DNA from: Pseudarthrobacter siccitolerans
GTDB taxonomy: Bacteria; Actinomycetota; Actinomycetes; Actinomycetales; Micrococcaceae
Reading direction: 5' to 3'
Length of the DNA: 64,000 nucleotides
Assembly (NCBI RefSeq): GCF_001046895.1
Contig: NZ_CAQI01000048.1
Span: 124,001 to 188,000, forward strand
Shown: positions 33,537-42,179 of the stretch, piece after piece
Layout of the letters: each line of letters opens with the position of its first letter
How positions within the stretch are numbered: the first letter of the stretch is position 1
Translations under genes and position numbers: made by a program
The notes under the pieces: model-generated
Told to the model about the DNA's origin: nothing
What the model saw: only the letters and a program-made list of their open reading frames with translations
The model's database searches: none

Positions 33537-34289
33537 ATGGATGCCGTATTCAAGGCACTTGCAGACGCCACCCGCAGGGACCTCCTAGACGAGCTCTTCC
33601 GCGAGGACGGCCAGACCCTTGGCGCCCTCGAAGGCCGGTTCGACATGACCCGTTTCGGGATCGCCAAGCACCTCAGGATCCTGGAAGAAGCAGGGCTGGT
33701 GGTGACCCGCCGTCGGGGGCGTGAAAAGCTGCATTTCCTGAACCCGGTGCCCATCCGGCTCGTCCACGACCGCTGGGTGAGCAAGTACGCCGAACCATGG
33801 GCCGCTGGCCTCAGCGACCTCAAATCAAGATTGGAAAGTCCCATGGAAAAAATCTTCGAGATCTACATCAAGACCACGCCCGAGCGGCTCTGGGAAGCCA
33901 TCACGGACAGCGGCATCCGCAGCAAGTACCAGTTCGGGAACACCATCGAAACGGACTGGACCCCGGGCAGCAGCTTCACCATGAACAACGTCAAAGCCGG
34001 CGCACCCCTGGGCGAAGGCGAGAACCTGGAGGTGGACCCGCCGCGCCGGCTCGTCCAGACGATGCGCGCGCTCTGGGGCGAGGACGTCAAGGCCGAGGGA
34101 ACCTCGAAGGTCATCTGGGACATCGAGCCCGTGGGTGATTCCTGCCGCCTCACCGTCACCCACAACAACCTCCGCGAAGGCGCCAACGAACAGCTCTACG
34201 GCGGCTGGCCCATGATCCTCTCCGGTCTGAAGACCTGGCTGGAAACCGGCGAGAAGCTCACCACGCCGGGTTCGCTGATGTACACCTGA
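33537..34289 (+). CDS. ArsR-family regulator fused to an AHSA1/SRPBCC domain
   Basis: A 250-residue fusion. Residues 1-95 are an ArsR winged helix (MDAVFKALADATRRDLLDEL; RFGIAKHLRILEEAGLVVTRRRGREKLHFLN). Residues 100-250 are an AHSA1 domain (PMEKIFEIYIKTTPERLWEAITDSG; LTVTHNNLREGANEQLYGGWPMILSGLKTWLETGE). The AHSA1 part probably senses a hydrophobic ligand that relieves DNA binding; such fusions are common in actinobacteria. An ATG nine bases upstream is possible, but MDAVFKALAD is the family's usual start and fits a leaderless message. Confidence 0.9.
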   Translation: MDAVFKALADATRRDLLDELFREDGQTLGALEGRFDMTRFGIAKHLRILEEAGLVVTRRRGREKLHFLNPVPIRLVHDRWVSKYAEPWAAGLSDLKSRLESPMEKIFEIYIKTTPERLWEAITDSGIRSKYQFGNTIETDWTPGSSFTMNNVKAGAPLGEGENLEVDPPRRLVQTMRALWGEDVKAEGTSKVIWDIEPVGDSCRLTVTHNNLREGANEQLYGGWPMILSGLKTWLETGEKLTTPGSLMYT

Positions 34290-34319
34290 GTCCTGTTGAA
34301 CAGCTAAGGAACGGACGAC

Positions 34320-34351
34320 GGCGGGAGGCGGGCTGGGTGCCGCCTCCCGCC
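34320..34351 (+). terminator. terminator after the ArsR-AHSA1 gene
   Basis: A perfect 12-bp GC-rich stem (GGCGGGAGGCGG at 34320-34331, complement 34340-34351) with an 8-base loop lies 30 bases past the stop codon. GCTGTTTCC follows, a weak T-run. Confidence 0.7.
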
Positions 34352-34411
34352 GCTGTTTCCGAAACAGGCACGCCTCCGGTGTCTCCCCCCTTAGTGTTGT
34401 TGAGGCACATC

Positions 34412-34440
34412 ACGTAACCGTTTACGTAAACCGTTTGCGT
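34412..34440. promoter_or_regulatory. overlapping LacI-type operators before the alpha-glucoside regulator
   Basis: ACGTAA-CCGT-TTACGT (34412-34427) is a perfect dyad with the central CG typical of LacI-family sites. ACGTAAACCGTTTGCGT (34424-34440) is a second, nearly perfect one sharing its first four bases. They lie 40-68 bases before the regulator's start, suggesting autoregulation. Confidence 0.7.
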
Positions 34441-34479
34441 ACTGCCGGCCCAGCAGCAGTAAAGCCCCAAGGAGAACCA

Positions 34480-35478
34480 GTGGTCACCATCAGGGACGTC
34501 GCCATGCACGCCGGCGTATCTCCCGCCACCGTCTCCCGGGTGGTGAACGGGCTGGTGGGCTACTCGGAAGAGACCCGCGAGCGTGTGGAAGAAGCTGTCC
34601 GAAAGCTCAGCTATGAAACCGACTCGCTGGCCCGCGGCCTGAAAACCCGGCAGACCTCGGTGATCGGCCTGCTGGCGCCAATGGTGTCCGATGCCCTCGC
34701 CTCGCAGGTGATGCAGGGTGTAGAGGAGGAGGCGCAGGAACGCGGCTACGCCGTGATGCTGGGCCGCACCGGTGCGAAATCCGCCTACATCGCCAGCTAC
34801 CTGCGGACCCTTCGCACGTACCGGGCGGCCGGCGTCATCCTGGTGTCCGCGGTGATCAAGCCCGAGATCCGCCAACTGCTGGGACCCACCATCCCGGTGA
34901 TCTCGGTTGCCATCAGCGACAAGTCCGGCTCACCCAGCGTGGCCATCGACGACGAAAAAGCAGCCTACGACGCAACCCGCCACCTGCTGAAGCTGGGCCA
35001 CCGACGCATCGGACTGCTCGCGGGCAACCCGGAGTCCGTTTTTGTGGCGCAACCCCGGCAGCGCGGCTACCTCCGCGCGATGGCCGAGGCCAAGTGTGAG
35101 CCGGTCACTGCTTCCGGAACGTTCTTTTATGAAAGCGGCGCCCCCGGCCTGGACCTCCTGCTTCAGCAGGACCCCGGACTCACCGCCATCTTTGCCGTCA
35201 GCGATGAGATGGCGGCCGCCGTGGTGAACGAACTGCAGAAGCGCGGCCGCCGCGTCCCCGAGGACGTGTCCGTCCTGGGCTTCGACAACACTTCCACGGC
35301 CCTCCATGTCCACCCGCCGCTGAGCACCATGGCCCAGCCGCTTGAGGAAATGGGCCGGATGGCCGTCAAGAAACTCCTCCGCTCCCGCGACCTCGGGCCG
35401 CGGATCATGCCGCACAAACTCATCGAGCGGGGCTCCACTGCTCCGCCCGGAGCACAGCCGCCTTACCCGCACACCTAA
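34480..35478 (+). CDS. LacI family transcriptional regulator of the alpha-glucoside operon
   Basis: A 332-residue LacI/GalR regulator: an N-terminal helix-turn-helix (TIRDVAMHAGVSPATVSRVVNG), hinge helix region (SYETDSLARGLKTRQTSVIGLL), and a periplasmic-binding-like sensor domain (about 62-330). The GTG at 34480 has AAGGAG five bases upstream. Overlapping operators lie just upstream. It should control the binding protein, permeases and GH13 enzyme that follow on the same strand; the gap of 116 bases before the binding protein leaves room for a second promoter. Confidence 0.92.
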   Translation: MVTIRDVAMHAGVSPATVSRVVNGLVGYSEETRERVEEAVRKLSYETDSLARGLKTRQTSVIGLLAPMVSDALASQVMQGVEEEAQERGYAVMLGRTGAKSAYIASYLRTLRTYRAAGVILVSAVIKPEIRQLLGPTIPVISVAISDKSGSPSVAIDDEKAAYDATRHLLKLGHRRIGLLAGNPESVFVAQPRQRGYLRAMAEAKCEPVTASGTFFYESGAPGLDLLLQQDPGLTAIFAVSDEMAAAVVNELQKRGRRVPEDVSVLGFDNTSTALHVHPPLSTMAQPLEEMGRMAVKKLLRSRDLGPRIMPHKLIERGSTAPPGAQPPYPHT

Positions 35479-35594
35479 CCCTCTCAACCCCGCCAAAGGC
35501 GACAGCCGGCACCTCCGCGTGCGGCCGTCGTCGTGATCCCCTGCGCCCCAAAACACCCCAAAACAGGCAAGAACCCCCACTGAAGGAGCAACAC

Positions 35595-36911
35595 ATGAGG
35601 CAGCGTCGCCACACCTGGCAGACACTCATCACCACCACCGCGCTGATAACGGCCGCAGCCGTCGGCCTGACAGCATGCGGAGGGTCCTCCGCGGAGCCGA
35701 AGGCCGCCCAGAGCGCACCCGCCTTCGAAGGCAAAGGCCCCATCAACTACGTGTCCTCCCGCGATGCCTCCGGCGCCGCCAACAAGAGCATCGAGGAGTG
35801 GAACGCCTCGCACCCGGACGAGAAGGTCACCTTCATCGAACTGCCGGATTCCGCCGACCAGCAGCGCCAGCAGCTCATCCAGAACGCACAGATCAAGTCG
35901 GACACGTTCAGCGTGCTGAACCTGGACGTGGTGTGGAACTCCGAGTTCGCCGCAAACAAGTGGATCCTGCCGCTGCCCGAGGACGCCGTCCCTACGGACA
36001 AGATGATCCCGGCAACCGTCAACGCCGCCACGTACCGCGACACACTCTTCGCGGCCCCGTACTACACCGACGGCGCACTCTTCTACTTCCGCCAGGACCT
36101 GCTGGCAGCGGCCGGGATCGCCGCCCCGCCCAAGACCTGGGACGAGATGAAGTCCGCCTGCGAAAAGATCCTGGCCCTTCCGGAAGCGGCCGGCATGTCC
36201 TGCTACACCGGCCAGTTCGACAAAAACGAAGCCCTCACCGTGAACTTCTCCGAGGCCGTGGCTTCCGCGGGCGGCTCGGTGGTGGACGCCGAAGGAAAGC
36301 CCACCGTTGACAGCCCCGAAGCCAAAGAAGGCTTGAACCTGCTGGTGGACGGCTTCAAGGAAGGGCTCTTCCCCTCGGACGCCATCACCTACCTCGAGGA
36401 GCAGGGCCGGCGCGCCTTCCAGGACGGCAAAGTGGTGTTCCTGCGCAACTGGCCGTTCCTCTACTCCTCGCTGAGCGCCACGGACGGCTCCAGCAAGGTG
36501 GCCGGCAAGTTCGGCATCACCTCCATCCCGGGAACCGACGGCACCGGCGTCTCCACCTTGGGCGGCCGCAACCTCGCCGTTTCGCCGTTCACGCCCAACA
36601 AGGCCACTGCCCTGGAATTCATCAAGTTCTTCACCGGCGAGGAGCAGTCCCGCAAGCGCCTGGAACTCAGCTCCCGCGCCCCGGCCTACGCCGGCCTCTA
36701 CGAGGACCCGGCCGTGGTGGCCAAGCGCCCCTTCTTCCCCACCCTGCTTGAGTCCCTCGAAAACGCCCAGCCCCGCCCCAAGGTGGTCCAGTACGGCGCC
36801 ACCACCAAGGCCATCCAGGAGGAGGCTTATGCCGCGCTGACCGGTGAAAAGGACACGGACATGGCATTGAAGGACATGCAGGCCAAGCTCGAGGAGCTCT
36901 CCGCCAAATGA
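35595..36911 (+). CDS. ABC alpha-glucoside/maltose-type substrate-binding lipoprotein
   Basis: A 438-residue family 1 solute-binding protein with a lipoprotein signal (TTTALITAAAVGLTACGGSS, lipobox LTAC, Cys near 32). The body resembles trehalose/maltose and alpha-glucoside binders: INYVSSRDASGAANKSIEEW, NAATYRDTLFAAPYYTDGALFYFR and GRRAFQDGKVVFLRNWPFLY. It delivers sugar to the two permeases. GAAGGAG stands upstream of the ATG. Its stop overlaps the next start. Confidence 0.92.
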   Translation: MRQRRHTWQTLITTTALITAAAVGLTACGGSSAEPKAAQSAPAFEGKGPINYVSSRDASGAANKSIEEWNASHPDEKVTFIELPDSADQQRQQLIQNAQIKSDTFSVLNLDVVWNSEFAANKWILPLPEDAVPTDKMIPATVNAATYRDTLFAAPYYTDGALFYFRQDLLAAAGIAAPPKTWDEMKSACEKILALPEAAGMSCYTGQFDKNEALTVNFSEAVASAGGSVVDAEGKPTVDSPEAKEGLNLLVDGFKEGLFPSDAITYLEEQGRRAFQDGKVVFLRNWPFLYSSLSATDGSSKVAGKFGITSIPGTDGTGVSTLGGRNLAVSPFTPNKATALEFIKFFTGEEQSRKRLELSSRAPAYAGLYEDPAVVAKRPFFPTLLESLENAQPRPKVVQYGATTKAIQEEAYAALTGEKDTDMALKDMQAKLEELSAK

Positions 36912-37939
36912 CCACTGCTTCCATCGACCGCCGGCGCTCCGGCCCACCCCGCACCCCGGATCCGGGACTGAATGCCGGCCGGACCACCGGACGCGCACCC
37001 GGCGAAGGCAGGATGGCAGCCCTGCTGCTCTCCCCCACCCTGCTGGTCCTGGCCCTGGTGATCGCCTACCCGCTCATCTCCGCCATCCACCAGTCCCTGT
37101 ACCGGGCAGAATCGGGCCTGGACGCGGACGGCTTCGTGACGGAGGGCGAGGCGTTTGTGGGCCTGGCCAACTACCTGGACCTGTTCGCCGGTGAATCCGG
37201 ACAGCGGTTCCTGAACGCGTTCGGCAACACCACGTTCTTCACTGTCACTACGGTGCTGCTGGAGACAGTGCTGGGCCTGGCCCTTGCGCTGGCCATGAAC
37301 AGGGCGTTCAAGGGCCGGTCCTTCCTTCGCGCCAGCATCCTGGTCCCCTGGGCCGTCCCCACCGCGGTCTCCGGCCTGCTGTGGCGCTGGATCTTCCAGT
37401 CGGACGGCATTGCCAACACCCTGCTGGGCAGCGAAATCCTCTGGACTGCCGAAGGTACGGCATCCAAGCTGGCCGTCATTATTGCCGAGGTGTGGAAGAC
37501 CGCTCCGTTCATTGGCCTGCTGGTCCTGGCCGGAATGCAGATCATCCCCGAGGAGGTCTACGAGGCAGCGAAAATCGACGGCGCGGGCTGGTGGCGGCAG
37601 CTCGGCTCCATCACCCTGCCGCTGGTGAAACCCACACTGCTGGTGGCCGTCCTGTTCCGCATGCTCGACGCCCTGCGGATGTTCGACCTCCCGTTCGTCC
37701 TCATCGGCCCGGGCAAGGAATCCGTGGAAACCCTGTCCATGCTCGCCTGGGACGAATCCAACCAGCTCCGGTACGGCTCGGCGTCGGCCTTTGCCGTGGT
37801 CCTGTTCCTCTACGTCGCCGCCGTCGCCATCGTGTTTGTGAAGGTGCTCGGCGCGGACGTGACCGGAGCCAGGCAGTTGGGCGCCAGACGCCGGGAACGC
37901 AAAGTACACCGCATCCAGAAGGCAGAGGCCACCCGATGA
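36908..37939 (+). CDS. ABC sugar permease 1 (MalF-like) of the alpha-glucoside importer
   Basis: A 343-residue permease with six membrane helices after a 35-residue charged N-terminus, and an EAA loop EVYEAAKIDGAGWWRQLGSITLPL (about 217-240). It overlaps both neighbouring genes by four bases (ATGA), giving one tightly coupled operon. It forms the channel with the next permease. Confidence 0.93.
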   Translation: MTTASIDRRRSGPPRTPDPGLNAGRTTGRAPGEGRMAALLLSPTLLVLALVIAYPLISAIHQSLYRAESGLDADGFVTEGEAFVGLANYLDLFAGESGQRFLNAFGNTTFFTVTTVLLETVLGLALALAMNRAFKGRSFLRASILVPWAVPTAVSGLLWRWIFQSDGIANTLLGSEILWTAEGTASKLAVIIAEVWKTAPFIGLLVLAGMQIIPEEVYEAAKIDGAGWWRQLGSITLPLVKPTLLVAVLFRMLDALRMFDLPFVLIGPGKESVETLSMLAWDESNQLRYGSASAFAVVLFLYVAAVAIVFVKVLGADVTGARQLGARRRERKVHRIQKAEATR

Positions 37940-38847
37940 CCATCTCCGACCTGCGCGGCCTCGCCGCCAACCCTGCCAGCGGCACCGGCAACCTGCCGTC
38001 GAACCCGCTGAATCCGAAGCAGAAGCGCACATGGCGCTCCTACTCCGTGTATGCGGGCCTGGCACTGATCTTCGTTTACTGCCTGGCGCCCTTCTACTGG
38101 ATGATCGTCTCCAGCCTGCGCCGCACCGCCGACATTTTCGACAACACCCTGCTCCCGGCCCCGTTCTCCCTCGAGAACTACGCCAAGGTGTTCGACGGCT
38201 CCACCATGTTCGGCCAGGCACTGCTGAACAGCCTGATCGTGGCGGGCGTGACCACAGTGGCCGCCCTGGTCCTGGGCATCTTCGCTGCGTACGCCATCTC
38301 GCGGCTGAACTTCCGGTTCAAGTCCGTGATCCTCGGCGTTATTATTGCGACGTCGATGTTCCCGGGGATCTCCGTGGTGGTGCCCCTGCTGAGGTTCTTC
38401 ACGGATCTTGGCTGGATCAACACCTATCAGGCCATGATCATCCCCAACCTGTCCTTCGCCATTCCGCTCGCCGTCTGGAACCTGACCACGTTTATGAAAC
38501 AGCTGCCGTTCGACCTCGAAGAGGCCGCGATGATCGACGGCTGCACCAAGTGGCAGGCCTTCCGGAAAGTGCTGCTCCCGCTGGCGGCGCCGGGCGTGTT
38601 CACCACCGCGATCCTGACCTTCATCCACAGCTGGAATGAGTTCATCATCGCGCTGTCCATGATCAACGACCCCAAGATCCAGACCGCCACCGTGGCCATC
38701 TCCAAATTCACCGGCGCCACCGAGTTCCAGGCGCCGTTCGGTGAGCAGATGGCTGCCGGCGTGATCGTGACGGTCCCGCTGGTGATCATGGTGCTGGTCT
38801 TCCAGCGCCGGATCGTGGAAGGCCTCACCGCGGGGGCCGGCAAATGA
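37936..38847 (+). CDS. ABC sugar permease 2 (MalG-like) of the alpha-glucoside importer
   Basis: A 303-residue permease, six helices, EAA loop DLEEAAMIDGCTKWQAFRKVLLPL (about 194-217). The ATG at 37936 overlaps the upstream stop; a long in-frame extension upstream inside the previous gene is not used. The final residues overlap the GH13 start. As with the SQ importer, no ATPase gene accompanies it. Confidence 0.93.
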   Translation: MTISDLRGLAANPASGTGNLPSNPLNPKQKRTWRSYSVYAGLALIFVYCLAPFYWMIVSSLRRTADIFDNTLLPAPFSLENYAKVFDGSTMFGQALLNSLIVAGVTTVAALVLGIFAAYAISRLNFRFKSVILGVIIATSMFPGISVVVPLLRFFTDLGWINTYQAMIIPNLSFAIPLAVWNLTTFMKQLPFDLEEAAMIDGCTKWQAFRKVLLPLAAPGVFTTAILTFIHSWNEFIIALSMINDPKIQTATVAISKFTGATEFQAPFGEQMAAGVIVTVPLVIMVLVFQRRIVEGLTAGAGK

Positions 38848-40490
38848 TGCACGACGGCGGCACCCGCCCGGCAGGTCCGGTCACCCATGCCTGGTGGGAC
38901 TCCGCCGTGATTTACCAGGTATATCCCCGCTCCTTCGCGGACGGCGACGGGGACGGCGTGGGCGACCTCGCGGGGCTGACCGCCCGGCTGCCCTACATCG
39001 CATCACTGGGTGTGGACGGGATCTGGATGACCCCGTTCCAGCCCTCACCGCAGGTGGATCAGGGCTACGACGTCAGCGACTACTGCGGCGTTGACCCGTT
39101 GTTCGGCACCATGGCGGACTTCGACCAGTTCCTGGACCTGGCCCACTCGCTGGGGCTGCGCGTCCTGCTCGATGTGGTTCCCAACCACTGCTCGTCCGCG
39201 CACCCGCTGTTCCAGCAGGCCCTGGCCGCCGGGCCGGGCTCGAAGGAGCGGGAGCTGTTCCATTTCGTGGAGGGCCGCTCCTCGGCACCCGGACCGGACG
39301 GGACCGCCCTCAGTGACCTGCCGCCCAACAACTGGCAGAGCGTCTTCGGTGGCCGGGCCTGGTCCCGTGCCACCCCGGGTTCGGACACTGATACCGAGTG
39401 GTACCTGCACCTGTTTTCCGCCGGCCAGCCGGACTGGAACTGGCGGAACCCCGCGGTGGGCGGCTACTTCGAAAACGTCCTCCGCTTCTGGTTCGACAAG
39501 GGCGTGGACGGCCTCCGGATCGACGTCGCCCACGCGCTGTTCAAGGCTGACGGGCTGCCAGACGCCCCCTCCGCCAGCCCCGTCGTTGACGGCCTGCGCT
39601 CCAACCCGCTGGTCTCGGACCAGGAGGAAGTCCACGAGGTTTACCGCCGCTGGCGCCGGCTCGCAGAGAAGTACCAGCCGCACCGGCTGCTGGTGGGCGA
39701 GGTGAACCTGGAGCCCGCCCGCGCCGCGCGCTACACCCGCGGCGACGAGATGCACCAGGCCTTCGCGTTCGCCTTCGTCCGGCTGGGCTGGGACGCTGCT
39801 GCCTGGGCGGCCGTGGGATCGGAGTTGGAAACTGCCCGGAAACTGCACGGCGCGGCCCCCACCTGGGCGCTGGAGAACCACGACATTGTCCGCTCCACCA
39901 CCCGCTTCGGCGGCGGTGAAACGGGCAGCCGGCGGGCCCGGGCGGCCCTGGTTGCACTCCTCGGCCTGCCCGGCTCCGCCTACATCTACCAGGGCCAGGA
40001 ACTGGGGCTCCCCGAAGTTGACGTCCCCGTGGAGGCCCGCGTGGATCCCATGTGGGCTCGCGGCGGCGTCACCCGCGACGGTGCCCGGGTCCCCCTCCCC
40101 TGGACGGAGGACCCCGCACTGACTCACGGTTTTTCGCTGCAGGAGCCGTCCACCGGCCCGTGGCTGCCGGTGCCCGCGGGCTGGGGCAGCCACGCCATCG
40201 ACCTGCAGCAGGCGGACCCGGACTCGGTGCTCCGGCTGGCAACCCAGGCGATCGGCCTGCGCCGCCGGCTGTGGGACGAGGGCGTGTTCACCGCGGACGA
40301 CGGCGGCACCTGGCGTGTGGAGGAAGGGAACCTGCTGCTCTGCGAGCGCAGCGGCGGGTTCCTGGTGGCGGTCGCGATGGGGACCGAAGCGGTGAAGCTG
40401 CCCGCCGGCGTCGTACTTTTCAGCGCCTTCCCGCTGAAGGAGGACGGCTGGCTCCAGCCCGACAACGCGGTGTGGCTCCGCCGGGGCTGA
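38844..40490 (+). CDS. GH13 alpha-glucosidase / oligo-1,6-glucosidase-type enzyme
   Basis: A 548-residue (beta/alpha)8-barrel glycoside hydrolase of family 13. The conserved regions are DVVPNHCSSAHP (region I), GLRIDVAHAL with the nucleophile Asp near 227 (II), LLVGEVNL with the acid Glu near 286 (III) and ENHDIVRST with the third Asp near 347 (IV). No signal peptide, so it acts in the cytosol on imported alpha-glucosides (maltose, isomaltose, trehalose or sucrose types). Two adjacent ATGs at 38844 and 38847 overlap the permease stop. Confidence 0.92.
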   Translation: MMHDGGTRPAGPVTHAWWDSAVIYQVYPRSFADGDGDGVGDLAGLTARLPYIASLGVDGIWMTPFQPSPQVDQGYDVSDYCGVDPLFGTMADFDQFLDLAHSLGLRVLLDVVPNHCSSAHPLFQQALAAGPGSKERELFHFVEGRSSAPGPDGTALSDLPPNNWQSVFGGRAWSRATPGSDTDTEWYLHLFSAGQPDWNWRNPAVGGYFENVLRFWFDKGVDGLRIDVAHALFKADGLPDAPSASPVVDGLRSNPLVSDQEEVHEVYRRWRRLAEKYQPHRLLVGEVNLEPARAARYTRGDEMHQAFAFAFVRLGWDAAAWAAVGSELETARKLHGAAPTWALENHDIVRSTTRFGGGETGSRRARAALVALLGLPGSAYIYQGQELGLPEVDVPVEARVDPMWARGGVTRDGARVPLPWTEDPALTHGFSLQEPSTGPWLPVPAGWGSHAIDLQQADPDSVLRLATQAIGLRRRLWDEGVFTADDGGTWRVEEGNLLLCERSGGFLVAVAMGTEAVKLPAGVVLFSAFPLKEDGWLQPDNAVWLRRG

Positions 40491-40499
40491 CCCCCACCA

Positions 40500-40551
40500 G
40501 GGACGGCACGTTGCTCAGTTGACGGGCATCATGTCCGGCTCGTGCCGTCCC
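40500..40551. terminator. inverted repeat between the convergent GH13 and small membrane genes
   Basis: An 11-bp perfect inverted repeat (GGGACGGCACG at 40500-40510, complement 40541-40551) with a 30-base loop. The right arm lies inside the last codons of the minus-strand gene. It probably ends transcription of the sugar operon, but lacks a T-run. Confidence 0.45.
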
Positions 40552-40735
40552 ACCTGCGCCTGCGGAGCTTACTCGTGGCCATCAGCGATCCGCCGATGAA
40601 CAACACTCCGAGGACCACGGTGGCCACACCCACGTAGAACCATGCACCCCGGCCGAAGATCATCAACGCCGCGCCCAGGATGCAGAGGCCTTTTGCGGTG
40701 ATATCGAGGTACAGCTGCGCCTTTGGAGAAGCCAT
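40529..40735 (-). CDS. small two-helix membrane protein, 68 aa
   Basis: An unrecognised small protein with two membrane helices (about 13-31 and 33-52: LCILGAALMIFGRGAWF and VGVATVVLGVLFIGGSLM) and a basic C-terminal tail (SKLRRRRWDG) that predicts a cytoplasmic end. GGAGG sits only a base or two from the ATG at 40735, tighter than usual. It lies 34 bases downstream of the MFS gene on the same strand and may be co-transcribed. Confidence 0.7.
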   Translation of the reverse strand: MASPKAQLYLDITAKGLCILGAALMIFGRGAWFYVGVATVVLGVLFIGGSLMATSKLRRRRWDGTSRT

Positions 40736-40769
40736 ACCTCCACGATAAACCCGGCTTCCAACAGGACGC

Positions 40770-42149
40770 TTAGTCCGTCCGCTGCCTCCACAGCAGGAAC
40801 ACACCGAACGTCACTACGCACAGGACCAGCATGGCCATGACCATCCGCGCCCAGTTTTCCTGGTGCACGCCATCCGCCGCGAACACACCGATCATCACCG
40901 TGGCGGTGATGGCGCCGACGTACCGGCAGGTCTGGTAAATGCCCGCCGCCACGCCACGCTCCTGCGGCCGGGTGGAAACGAACATGCCCTGGTTGGTGGC
41001 GATGCCCACCGTTCCGTACGGGACGCCCATCATTGCCGTCAGCACCACCACCAGCGGGATCACCAGGGTGCCGGTCAGCAGCCACATCAGCGCGGCCACC
41101 GCTGTCAGGAGGACGACGCCGGCAAGCAGCACGCGGCGCACGCCGAACCTTCCGATGGCCCTGACCGCCCACGGGGTTGCTACAACAGACATGGCAGCCA
41201 GCGGCAACATCAGCAGGCCGACGACGCCGGGATCGTAGCCGCCGGCCTCCTGCAGCAGCTGGGGCAGTCCGAAGAAAACGAAGTAGTACACGCTGCTGAA
41301 CACCGCGAAGCCCAGATACACCAGCAGCAGCGGGCGGTTGCGGCCCAGCAGCCGAAGGTCCAGGAACGGCCTGTTGAAGCGCAGCTCGCGCCAGGCGAAC
41401 AGCGCTGCGATCAGGGTGCCGGCCGCGAGCATCCACCAGCGGTATCCCGGCGCCACATTCAGCGCCGCCATCATCACCAGCAGCAGGGCGGAGACGAATG
41501 CCAGGATGCCCGGGATGTCCGAGTCCCTGACGAGCTCGGCCACGCTGCCGCGCTCCCGCGCTTCGTCCTTCGGGGCTGCCTGCCGCACCATCAGCAACGC
41601 GGCGAGCGCCAGCGGGACGTTGACCAGGAACAACGCTTCCCAGCCCACCAGGCTCACCAGCAGGCCGCCGACTACCGGGCCGACGGCCGCCGCGGAGGTG
41701 TTGGCCATCTGCAGCCGGCCCAGCGGCCGGGCGGAGTCGACATTGGCGCGGTGGGCTATCGCTCCCACCATCACCACCGCACTGGGATAGGCCGTTGCAG
41801 TGCCCAGCGCCATGACCGCCCGGGCCACGCAGAGGAGGGCGAAGTTCGGCGCGAGCGGTGCCAGCGCGCAGGTGACGGCGACCAATGCCATGCCCAGCAT
41901 AAACATCCGCCGTGGCCCGAACCGGTCCGCCAGCCGGCCCATCACGGGTTGACCGGCGGCCGAGGCCAGGTAGAAGGAGGTGACCACCCACGTGACGGCC
42001 GCGACGTCCAGCCCGAAGTCGGCGCGAAGCACCACCAGGGCCACCGCGATCATCGACGAGTTGAGGGGGTTCAGTGCCGTGCCCAGGCTGAGGCCGGCCA
42101 CGGCCAGGGCAGTCCGGCGATTGTTGCTCACGGAAACAGTCTTACCCAC
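40770..42149 (-). CDS. MFS transporter, DHA2/EmrB-QacA type drug exporter
   Basis: A 459-residue MFS permease of the 14-helix drug:H+ antiporter kind: LNPLNSSMIAVALVVLRADFGL (a variant of motif D1), GRLADRFGPRRMFMLG (motif A), AVMALGTATAYPSAVVMVGAI and TSAAAVGPVVGGLLVSLVGWEALFLVNVP (motif C area). Starts GTG at 42149 or GTG at 42131 (MSNNRRTAL) are both plausible; neither has a clear ribosome site. It lies 30 bases after a beta-lactamase-like gene. Confidence 0.9.
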   Translation of the reverse strand: MGKTVSVSNNRRTALAVAGLSLGTALNPLNSSMIAVALVVLRADFGLDVAAVTWVVTSFYLASAAGQPVMGRLADRFGPRRMFMLGMALVAVTCALAPLAPNFALLCVARAVMALGTATAYPSAVVMVGAIAHRANVDSARPLGRLQMANTSAAAVGPVVGGLLVSLVGWEALFLVNVPLALAALLMVRQAAPKDEARERGSVAELVRDSDIPGILAFVSALLLVMMAALNVAPGYRWWMLAAGTLIAALFAWRELRFNRPFLDLRLLGRNRPLLLVYLGFAVFSSVYYFVFFGLPQLLQEAGGYDPGVVGLLMLPLAAMSVVATPWAVRAIGRFGVRRVLLAGVVLLTAVAALMWLLTGTLVIPLVVVLTAMMGVPYGTVGIATNQGMFVSTRPQERGVAAGIYQTCRYVGAITATVMIGVFAADGVHQENWARMVMAMLVLCVVTFGVFLLWRQRTD

Positions 42150-42179
42150 CCACCCGGACGTTAACGACTTTTGATGACC

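Noticed and set aside
40863-42164. 433-codon antisense frame over the DHA2 transporter
   Set aside because: His/Gln-rich translation, no recognisable fold, and full overlap with a clear MFS gene.
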